This document shows positions 1 to 6,056 of a stretch of 64,000 bases of DNA, piece by piece. Location of the stretch: NCBI GenBank assembly GCA_031180725.1, contig JAPSLO010000002.1:516925-580924 (forward strand), written 5' to 3'. The notes beneath the pieces were generated by a model that ran no database searches, was not told the DNA's origin, and was given only the letters and a program-made list of their open reading frames with translations. Numbering within the stretch: position 1 is the first letter of the stretch; every line of letters begins with the position of its first letter. Origin of the DNA: Roseomonas sp. (GTDB lineage Bacteria > Pseudomonadota > Alphaproteobacteria > Acetobacterales > Acetobacteraceae). The position numbers were made by a program, and so were the translations under genes.

Positions 1-522
1 AAGCAGATGCGCCAGCGCGAAGCCGCGGGCCACGCCGCCGGTATAGGCAAAGCCGTAGGCCAGCGCGGTTGCCAGCCCGGCCGCCACAGCCGGCAGCCCC
101 GCCGCGGCTGCGGCCGCCATGAAGGCCGCCACGGCGCCGAGTGCCAGCACGACCGAAAGGAGGCGCAGCGCCTCTACCGAAGTGAATCCCATCCAGCGCC
201 AGGCGCCGGCCAGCCAGAAGTAAAGCGGCGGGTGGACATCCGTCTCCCGCAGGTTCCGGGCGATGGCGGCGGGACCGGCCGTGGCAGTCAGCACCGGCGC
301 CACCTGGTCCGGCGTGAAGGGCGCATCCGGCCAGACCGGGCGCGGCACCGGCGAGGTGACCAGCCTTGTGTAAGTCTCGTCATATTCGGTGGAGCGCAAC
401 GCCGCCCCGCCGCCGATGGCCAGCAAGGCGACCAGCAGCACAATGACGAGGTCCCGGCGCGGCGCGCCTTCCCCACGGGCCAGCAACATCTCCCGGCAGT
501 CCCCCGAATAGTCCCGCGACAT
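1..522 (-). CDS. GT39-like membrane glycosyltransferase, N-terminal part (truncated by window edge)
   Basis: The first 174 codons of a gene that runs off the left edge. The product has a cytosolic start, a hydrophobic helix at about residues 24-42, then a large loop carrying the acidic motif EYDETY and, near residue 95, the motif DVHPPLYFW. Further hydrophobic segments follow. An acidic pair after TM1 and an HPPLYF motif are typical of the GT39/ArnT-PMT superfamily, which transfers sugars from polyprenyl-phosphate donors on the periplasmic face. The ATG at 522 is the first in frame. Substrate cannot be told from this fragment. Confidence 0.75.
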   Translation of the reverse strand, partial: MSRDYSGDCREMLLARGEGAPRRDLVIVLLVALLAIGGGAALRSTEYDETYTRLVTSPVPRPVWPDAPFTPDQVAPVLTATAGPAAIARNLRETDVHPPLYFWLAGAWRWMGFTSVEALRLLSVVLALGAVAAFMAAAAAAGLPAVAAGLATALAYGFAYTGGVARGFALAHLL

Positions 523-654
523 GACGTCCGGCAGGCACGGGCGATCCCATCCAGCACCACATTTTTTTGCGAGGCCGCATTGGTGCGCGTTCGTGATGGC
601 ATCGCGCGACACCGTTGAGATGACGCGCCGGGCGCGGTAGGGATCGGGATATCC

Positions 655-726
655 GCCGGGTTAGCACAGCGGTAGTGCAGCGGTTTTGTAAACCGAAGGT
701 CGGGGGTTCGAATCCCTCACCCGGCA
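655..726 (+). tRNA. tRNA-Thr (anticodon TGT)
   Basis: A 72-nt cloverleaf. The acceptor GCCGGGT (655-661) pairs with ACCCGGC (719-725), with discriminator A726. The D-arm stem GCAC/GTGC, anticodon loop TTTGTAA with anticodon TGT, and T-arm with GGTTCGAATCC are all visible. The 3' CCA is not encoded. The outermost anticodon-stem pair is a G-A mismatch, which is tolerated. It reads ACA threonine codons. Confidence 0.95.
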
Positions 727-1297
727 GACCATGTCACCGACCCGTCTGCCGCGGCCTGCGACACCGGCGCCTCGGCAGTCCGCCTTCCTCTCCAGAGGAC
801 AATCCAGCCGACTCATAGCCGGACCCGGATCGCACCTGCACGAACCGGCCCGGTATCGATGAGCGCGACACAAGTCAGTGAGTGAGCGTCCGTCGAAAGT
901 CCCTGCGCCCTCGTTTTGGATCGGTCTTTAAGTGCGACGGGCCCTTGCGAGTGATCCTCGCCTCCCTCTGACGTAGCACCCTTCCTGCCGACATAATTGA
1001 AGCCGGCTCACGGCCTGATGAGCTTCACACTTACTCTTCCGTTCCGAACTTCACGCGGAATTATATGCGCTTTGTATCGTAAACGACCTATCGTCACGCC
1101 GCGACGAAATCGCAAATCAGTGAGCGCGGGAGTGAAACATCGGTCCGACACATAGAGGGCGAATACTTCCCTTAGACCAGTAATGGCCACGCGCAATATG
1201 CGCGATACGGACATTTTGTCTTCCGAGACGCCAATCCACGCCCGGATCGGCGAGCGGCGACTTGCGTCTTAGAGCAACCAGAACGGGAGAGATACGA
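727..1297. other. Intergenic region, lower GC, no recognised gene
   Basis: About 570 bp with no convincing gene; 870-1260 is visibly less GC-rich than the surroundings. A 68-codon frame on the minus strand (1008-1214) has GGAAG upstream of its ATG and a basic product, but I recognise nothing in it and would not call it a gene without homologues. The promoter of the glycine-rich gene starting at 1298 should lie here; I could not place its -35/-10 boxes with confidence. Confidence 0.4.
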
Positions 1298-3409
1298 ATG
1301 TCAGATGCAAAGACCTGCCTGCCCTGCGAGGACGACGCGCGCTACCCGATACACGGCGTCCGATCGAAGCGGAACGACGCCGATCTGCTGTTCGGGCCGG
1401 AGGCGCTGATCGGGACAGAGGGCGAGGATACGAGCGGCGCCATCGGGGCGAGCGGCTTGGATGGTCTGGCGGGTCAAGCGGGCCAGGATCACCGGCCCGC
1501 CAACGCCGCAGGAGAAGGCCGCGGAAACGGCTCCAGGGGCGAGAGAGGCGGCCTGGGCGGTGACGGCGAAGACGCCACCGGCGGTGATGGCGGGCCGGCC
1601 TTCGGCCTCCTCGTCAAGGGCGGCATCGAGATCCGCCGCAATGCCGATTCCATCACCTTCAGCGATGTCGTCGGTGGCGCCGGCGGCGATGGCACTGGCG
1701 GGAAAGGTGGCCAGGGTGGCGATGGCGGCGACGGCGGCGCCGGCGGCAGCGGCAATAACGGCGGCACGGCGACCGGCGACTTCGGCATCGGCGGCGGCAA
1801 TGGCGGCCTCGGCGCCACCGGCGGTGACGGCGGCAATGGCGGCGAAGGCATTGGCGGAGCCGGCGGCGCGGCTTATGGCCACAAGATCTGCGACGAGATC
1901 GACATCTACATCAACGGCGTCCACGGCGTTATCTCCCTCGGCGACGTCACCGGCGGCGCGGGTGGCGACGGCACGGGCGGGCGAGGCGGCCGCGGCGGCA
2001 ATGGTGGCGACGGCGGCGACGGCGGCAACCTGAACTACGGCATCCCGGCCGGCCTTGTCCTGGCCGCAGACGTCTTCGGCGCCGGCGGCGGCTATGGCGG
2101 CGATGGCGGGCATGGCGGCTATGGCGGCCAGGGCGGCATCGGCCGGGGCGGCGACGGCGGCGACGCCTGGGGTCACCTCGTCCACGGAGAGGTGCGCGTG
2201 GCCGGCAATCGCGGCCAGATCTACTTCGGCGACGTGACCGGTGGCGCCGGTGGCGATGGCTTCGGCGGGACCGGCGGCCGCGGCGGCAATGGCGGCCGGG
2301 GCGGCGACGGTGGCAATGACAATCTCGGCGTGGACGCCTACGGCCTGGTCGGTGAAGGCGATGCAACCCTCATCGGCGTTGGCGGTGGCAACGGCGGCGA
2401 TGGCGGTAACAGCATGCGAGGCGGAGCGGGCGGCGACGGCTTCGGTGGCGCCGGCGGCGACGCGTATGGCCATGTCTTCCATGCCGAGGTGCTCATCGGC
2501 TGGAACAAGGGGTTGATCGACTTCGGCCAGATCCTCGGCGGCGCCGGCGGCAGCGGCTTCGGCGGACGCGGTGGGAATGGCGGCACGGGCGGCAACGGTG
2601 GCAACGGCGGCGATGGGAATGACGGCATTGTCGCGTTCGGCACCGCGACCCCGGACGGCAACATCGAAGCCTATGGCGGCGGAAGTGGCGGTTTCGGTGG
2701 CAAGGGCCGTAGCGGCGGCGACGGCGGCGATGGCTACGGTGGCAACGGCGGCGATGCCTACGGGCACAGCTTCTTCGACGATGTCGTCATCACCGGCAAC
2801 CACGGCGAAGTGCATTTCGGCGACGTGACCGGCGGCGCCGGGGGTAACGGCTATGGCGGCGTCGGCGGCGCTGGCGGCACCGGTGGCCGCGGCGGGGATG
2901 GCGGCGATGGCAATGTTGGCCTCGTCACCGGCACGGGCGGCGCGGACCTCTTCGCCTCCGCAACCGCGATCGCTGCCGCCGCGCGGGGGCAGCGCGGCGA
3001 TCACGGGGACGGCGCGGCAGGTCTGGGCACCGGGCACACATTCCACCAGGGCTTCGACATCGAAGCCAACGGGGGCACCATCCTGTTCGATGATGCCGTG
3101 CTCTCCATGTGCGTCGGCATCTACGACAACGGCGGCGACATCATCTTCGACGACGTCCTGAACTGGGGCGAGATCGACATCTTCGGCAACACCGGCCTGG
3201 TGAGCTTCGATGTCGTGGATGACCGCGGCGACATCGACATCGAGCGCAACCACGGCGAGCTGCTGTTCGGTGACCTTCTGGGTGAGAGCGACGTCGACAT
3301 CATCGACAACTACGGCGTGATCCGCTTCGCCGACGCCGCGGACGCCGCGCTGGTCGAAATCGTCAACAACTACGGGCAGATCTACTTCGGTGACGTACTC
3401 TGGGTCTGA
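1298..3409 (+). CDS. Large glycine-rich GGX-repeat / beta-solenoid-like protein
   Basis: A 703-aa acidic, Gly/Asp/Asn-rich protein. The start is the ATG at 1298, which has GGGAGAG just upstream; an upstream TTG in frame (1262) lacks a ribosome site. Residues 1-95 form a non-repetitive head containing CLPC, with no Sec/Tat signal or GG leader visible. Five modules of about 93-98 residues follow. Each has two runs of GGX triplets, then GGxAYGH, then one strand-like coil of the type xIxxNxGxIxFGDVxGG. The last 120 residues are six uninterrupted coils of about 20 residues with the same N-x-G-x-(I/V)-x-F-(G/D)-D pattern. Alternating GGX blocks and solenoid-like coils suggest a rigid extended surface or matrix protein. 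That is inference; I know no characterised homologue. The GGX chemistry matches the two small precursors encoded 700 bp downstream. It ends at a strong terminator. Confidence 0.8.
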   Translation: MSDAKTCLPCEDDARYPIHGVRSKRNDADLLFGPEALIGTEGEDTSGAIGASGLDGLAGQAGQDHRPANAAGEGRGNGSRGERGGLGGDGEDATGGDGGPAFGLLVKGGIEIRRNADSITFSDVVGGAGGDGTGGKGGQGGDGGDGGAGGSGNNGGTATGDFGIGGGNGGLGATGGDGGNGGEGIGGAGGAAYGHKICDEIDIYINGVHGVISLGDVTGGAGGDGTGGRGGRGGNGGDGGDGGNLNYGIPAGLVLAADVFGAGGGYGGDGGHGGYGGQGGIGRGGDGGDAWGHLVHGEVRVAGNRGQIYFGDVTGGAGGDGFGGTGGRGGNGGRGGDGGNDNLGVDAYGLVGEGDATLIGVGGGNGGDGGNSMRGGAGGDGFGGAGGDAYGHVFHAEVLIGWNKGLIDFGQILGGAGGSGFGGRGGNGGTGGNGGNGGDGNDGIVAFGTATPDGNIEAYGGGSGGFGGKGRSGGDGGDGYGGNGGDAYGHSFFDDVVITGNHGEVHFGDVTGGAGGNGYGGVGGAGGTGGRGGDGGDGNVGLVTGTGGADLFASATAIAAAARGQRGDHGDGAAGLGTGHTFHQGFDIEANGGTILFDDAVLSMCVGIYDNGGDIIFDDVLNWGEIDIFGNTGLVSFDVVDDRGDIDIERNHGELLFGDLLGESDVDIIDNYGVIRFADAADAALVEIVNNYGQIYFGDVLWV
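1660..2985 (+). repeat. Five GGX-rich modules, about 280-296 bp each
   Basis: Modules begin with GDVxGGAGG-type junctions near 1661, 1940, 2228, 2524 and 2819, so the period drifts from about 279 to 296 bp. Within each, GGC-GGC-N triplet units repeat. The repeat is visible in both DNA and protein and keeps the reading frame throughout. Confidence 0.85.
3046..3400 (+). repeat. Six tandem coils of about 20 residues (beta-solenoid-like)
   Basis: Coils with hydrophobic-x-Ile-x-x-Asn-x-Gly-x-Ile-x-Phe-(Gly/Asp)-Asp repeat about every 60 bp up to the stop codon. The Asn and Gly in a turn, followed by alternating hydrophobics, is what parallel beta-helices show. The same coil caps each of the five upstream modules, giving about 11 copies in total. 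Confidence 0.7.
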
Positions 3410-3440
3410 TCTGCCCTGAGCAGTTGCATCACCTTCGTGA

Positions 3441-3475
3441 ACGGCCGGGGCGCACAGCCCCGGCCGTTTCTTTTT
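3441..3475 (+). terminator. Rho-independent terminator
   Basis: A perfect 11-bp stem, ACGGCCGGGGC (3441-3451) against GCCCCGGCCGT (3457-3467), with a 5-nt loop and a T-rich tail TTTCTTTTT. It lies 32 bp after the stop of the large glycine-rich gene and separates it from the peptide/exporter operon. Confidence 0.92.
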
Positions 3476-4099
3476 CGCCCAGCCAAAGAGTCTGATCCGC
3501 TAAGACACGCAATGGTTGTCTGTAAAGACACCTCCTCCACCCGATACCGACACGTCTGCGTGAAGCCTGCGGCACCCGGGGACGAATGCTTGACCGTGGA
3601 CCGCCTCAGTCAATAAGCATTGTATACGACCGGAAAGAATGCGAAGACCCGCCTGAATGACCGAATGAATTCCGGCAGACTGATTCAACTATATCGCGAG
3701 CGGCATTGTTGCCGTCCGCCGGCAGCGCACCCGCTATCCAGGTCTTCTCGGCTTGGGCGCCAGAACTTCCTGCCGCTGTCGACGCGAAAAAAGGTGAGGA
3801 GGAGACTGTCATGTTGAACACGGCGCGGGACCCACCCCGCAGCGCCTGACATCCCCACGCGACGGATCTGCCGCCTGACGCGCCATACCGGTGACCCGCC
3901 GGCCAGAGCGCGAGTGATGACGCATGTCGTCATCGCCAGGCCTCCGCTCGCCAGACGAATGCGCGAGAAGCGCAAGTGATCGGCAGCCGGCCCGCAAGGG
4001 CTGATTGCCGCAGAGGTGTGGCGCGACTGCGCCGCACGATCGGGGGCAACCCCACCGCGCCCCGCGGCACGGGGCTTGGAGACTCCAAGGAAGATTGTG
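3476..4099. other. Leader region upstream of the glycine-rich peptide operon
   Basis: About 620 bp with no sizeable gene. It is less GC-rich at 3480-3700 and must hold the promoter of the 4100-8143 genes; I did not find a convincing -35/-10 pair. It contains one very short frame with a strong ribosome site at 3811 (separate entry). Open frames on the minus strand here (for example 3606-3821) lack a ribosome site and family resemblance. Confidence 0.5.
3811..3849 (+). CDS. Possible 12-codon leader ORF
   Basis: An ATG at 3811 preceded by GAGGAGGAG (a strong ribosome site) opens the 12-residue frame MLNTARDPPRSA, ending in TGA at 3847-3849. It is about 250 nt upstream of the first glycine-rich precursor. 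A short translated leader could couple or attenuate expression, or the site could be the relic of a lost gene. Only the strong ribosome site supports it. Confidence 0.3.
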   Translation: MLNTARDPPRSA

Positions 4100-4387
4100 A
4101 TGAGCATTACTGAACTGACCCATGACGAAATTGACGCCGTGACCGGCGGCCTGCGCATCCGCATCGTCGGCGTTGGCGGCGGCAATGGCGGCAATGGCGG
4201 CAATGGCGGCAACGGCGGCCGCGGCGGTGACGGTGTCGGCGCAGTCGCAGGCAACACCGACGGCTTCAACCTCGGCCAAGTCAATGTTGCCAAGGGCTTC
4301 GGCAAGGGTGGCGACGGCGGTGCGGGCGGCGGCGGTGGCGCTGGCGGAGCCGGCGGCGACAACAACGACGGCATCGACGTGTTCTGA
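4100..4387 (+). CDS. Double-glycine-leader glycine-rich peptide precursor 1
   Basis: A 95-aa precursor. Its leader MSITELTHDEIDAVTGG is a textbook GG leader: Gly at -1 and -2, Val -4, Ile -7, Glu -8, Leu -12. C39-type exporters cleave after GG. The predicted mature chain of 78 residues begins LRIRIVGV and continues with five or more GGN/GGR/GGD triplets, a polar middle, a second Gly-rich block, and an acidic end NDGIDVF. There is no Cys, so no disulphides or lanthionines. AAGGAAG lies 6 nt before the ATG at 4100. Its paralogue follows 53 bp downstream and the exporter genes after that. Role unknown: microcin-like or self-assembling structural peptide. Confidence 0.85.
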   Translation: MSITELTHDEIDAVTGGLRIRIVGVGGGNGGNGGNGGNGGRGGDGVGAVAGNTDGFNLGQVNVAKGFGKGGDGGAGGGGGAGGAGGDNNDGIDVF

Positions 4388-4390
4388 CGG

Positions 4391-4419
4391 ACTGTCCGGT
4401 GACCAAGCACCAGGACAGT
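4391..4419 (+). promoter_or_regulatory. Hairpin between the two precursor genes
   Basis: ACTGTCCGGTG (4391-4401) pairs with CACC-A-GGACAGT (4408-4419), an 11-bp stem with a single bulged A and loop ACCAAG. There is no T-tract, so it is more likely an mRNA stabilising or processing element than a terminator. It starts 4 nt after the stop of precursor 1. Confidence 0.55.
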
Positions 4420-4440
4420 GAACATTAGGGAGAGACGGAC

Positions 4441-4731
4441 ATGACCATCACCACTCTGACCGAACTCGAAATCGACGCCGTGACCGGCGGCTGGGCGCGC
4501 ATCCGCGTCGTCGGTGTAGGCGGCGGCAACGGCGGCAACGGCGGCAATGGCGGCAATGGCGGCCGCGGCGGTGACGGCTACGGTGCGATCGCCGGCAATT
4601 CCGGCGGCAAGAACGTGCTGCAGGCCAACTTCGCGGCCGGCGTTGGCGTCGGTGGCGACGGTGGCGCTGGCGGCCCGGGCGGCAACGGCGGCGCGGGCGG
4701 CAACGGCAACGACGGTATCGACATCGCCTGA
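4441..4731 (+). CDS. Double-glycine-leader glycine-rich peptide precursor 2
   Basis: A 96-aa paralogue of the preceding gene. The leader MTITTLTELEIDAVTGG keeps Val -4, Ile -7, Glu -8 and Leu -12. The mature part begins WARIRVVGVGGGNGG, repeats GGN triplets, has a polar segment (KNVLQANFAAGVGVG), then a second GGX block and the ending NDGIDIA. GGGAGAG sits before the ATG at 4441. The two mature peptides share an R-I-R-(I/V)-V-G-V-GGG start and a G(I/V)DI-like end but differ in the middle. They may act together, as two-component bacteriocins do, or co-polymerise. Neither has a residue set suited to known cyclisation other than Gly/Asn. Confidence 0.85.
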   Translation: MTITTLTELEIDAVTGGWARIRVVGVGGGNGGNGGNGGNGGRGGDGYGAIAGNSGGKNVLQANFAAGVGVGGDGGAGGPGGNGGAGGNGNDGIDIA

Positions 4732-4740
4732 GCCAGACGG

Positions 4741-4766
4741 CGGCGCGGCGGTTCCCCGCCGCGCCG
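4741..4766 (+). promoter_or_regulatory. GC hairpin between precursor 2 and exporter genes
   Basis: CGGCGCGGCGG (4741-4751), loop TTCC, CCGCCGCGCCG (4756-4766): a perfect 11-bp stem 9 nt after the precursor stop, with no T-tract. A partial barrier here would keep precursor mRNA in excess of the adaptor and transporter message, a common arrangement in GG-peptide operons (inference). Confidence 0.6.
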
Positions 4767-4796
4767 TCACGCCTCGCCTAACCCGGAGCCAGCTCG

Positions 4797-6056
4797 ATGA
4801 GCGTGCCGACGCGCCAGCTCTTCCGCCAGGAGGTCATCGAGTTCCAGCAGCAGGACCGGCAATGGGGCCGCGTCGTGCCGTTGCAGCCCTTGCCGATGCG
4901 GCTGATGGTCTGGTTCGTCACCGCCTGCGTGGTTGCCGTGGTGGCCTTCCTCTTCCTCGCGGAGTACGCCCGCAAGGAGACGGTGAACGGCTTTGTGTCG
5001 CCCACCTCGGGCACCGCACGCGTTGTCGCCGCGCGGCCTGGCATCATCAGTGCCGTACATGTCCGCCAGGGCGACATCGTCGCCGAAGGCCAGCCCCTCC
5101 TCACCGTCAGTGCCACGCAGGTCTCGGCCAGCGGAGAGGACGTGGACGCCGCAATCCTGGGAACGCTCTCCCGCCAACGCGACTTCCTCGAGCGTCAGCT
5201 CGCCGCCGAGGAGCGCCGCGCCGCAACCGAGGAGGATCGGCTGCGCGCGCAGATGCGCGGGCTCTCCAGCGAGATCACCCTCCTCGAGACGCAGCTCAGG
5301 CTGCAGCGCGAACGCATCGCCGTGGTGGAGCGCCTGGTCGCCTCCGCGGCGCGGCTCGCCCCACAAGGCTGGGTCAGCGAGATCGAGCACCGGCGGCGCG
5401 AGGAGGCGCTGCTTGAGCAGAGGCTCGGTCTCAGCTCGCTCGATCAGCAGCTTGTTGCACGCCGCAGCGCGCTCGACGAGGCGCGTTTCGCCCTCGAGCA
5501 ACTCCCGGCCGTCACGGCGGAGCGGCTGCAGGGCCTCCGCAACCAGCTCGCCGAGAACGACCAGCGCCGCGCGGAGGTGGACGGCCGGCGCGCCTACATC
5601 CTGCGTGCCCCTGTCGCCGGCCGTGTCGCGCTGCTGCATGCCGTACCCGGCCAGCCCGCCGACACGCGCCATGCCCAGGTGCAGATCGTGCCCGAAAACG
5701 ACACGCTGCAGGTCGAGCTGCTGATCCCCGCGCGCGCCATCGGCTTCGTCGCCGAGGGGCAGGAGGTGCGGATTCTCTACGACGCCTTTCCATACCAGCA
5801 TTTTGGCGCCCATCGGGGGCGCATCATGCGCGTATCCCAGACCATGCTGGCCGCCTCGGAAACGGCAGGCCCGCTCACCCTGCCGGGTCCGGCCTACCGC
5901 GCCGTGGCGGCGATCGAGCGGCCCTGGATCGAGGCGCATGGCAGCCGCGTGCCGCTGCAGCCCGACATGCTGCTACGGGCCGACATCATCCTGGAAAGGC
6001 GTACCCTGATGGACTGGATCCTGGAGCCGCTTCGTAGCGCGCGGCTTGCCGGATGA
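4797..6056 (+). CDS. HlyD-family periplasmic adaptor (CvaA-like)
   Basis: A 419-aa membrane-fusion protein. It has a cytosolic N-terminus, one membrane helix at about residues 37-57, a lipoyl/barrel-like half (ARPGIISAVHVRQGDIV), then a long helical hairpin (about 120-260) rich in Glu, Arg and Leu, and a second barrel half from about residue 265. Such adaptors join an inner-membrane ABC exporter to an outer-membrane TolC channel. No TolC gene is in the window, so a shared one is presumed. The ATG at 4797 follows CCCGGAG, and the end overlaps the transporter gene by 4 nt (ATGA). This argues for translational coupling and one export machine for the two upstream precursors. Confidence 0.9.
   Translation: MSVPTRQLFRQEVIEFQQQDRQWGRVVPLQPLPMRLMVWFVTACVVAVVAFLFLAEYARKETVNGFVSPTSGTARVVAARPGIISAVHVRQGDIVAEGQPLLTVSATQVSASGEDVDAAILGTLSRQRDFLERQLAAEERRAATEEDRLRAQMRGLSSEITLLETQLRLQRERIAVVERLVASAARLAPQGWVSEIEHRRREEALLEQRLGLSSLDQQLVARRSALDEARFALEQLPAVTAERLQGLRNQLAENDQRRAEVDGRRAYILRAPVAGRVALLHAVPGQPADTRHAQVQIVPENDTLQVELLIPARAIGFVAEGQEVRILYDAFPYQHFGAHRGRIMRVSQTMLAASETAGPLTLPGPAYRAVAAIERPWIEAHGSRVPLQPDMLLRADIILERRTLMDWILEPLRSARLAG

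Noticed and set aside
661..873. 70-codon minus frame reading RVRDSNPRPSVYKTAALPLC
   Set aside because: Common false protein produced by the reverse complement of a tRNA gene.
1298..1500. GG leader or signal peptide on the 703-aa glycine-rich protein
   Set aside because: The first 60 residues lack a hydrophobic core and the ELxxxEIDAVTGG pattern, so export through the downstream C39 transporter by leader cleavage is not supported.
1301..3253. 650-codon open frame on the minus strand opposite the glycine-rich gene
   Set aside because: It is the antisense of GGC/GAC codon repeats, giving an Ala/Val/Ile-rich product with no domain. The plus frame has a ribosome site, a terminator and periodic protein repeats.
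4391..4419. Rho-independent terminator after precursor 1
   Set aside because: Stem is good but there is no T-tract and the paralogous precursor and exporter genes follow on the same strand.
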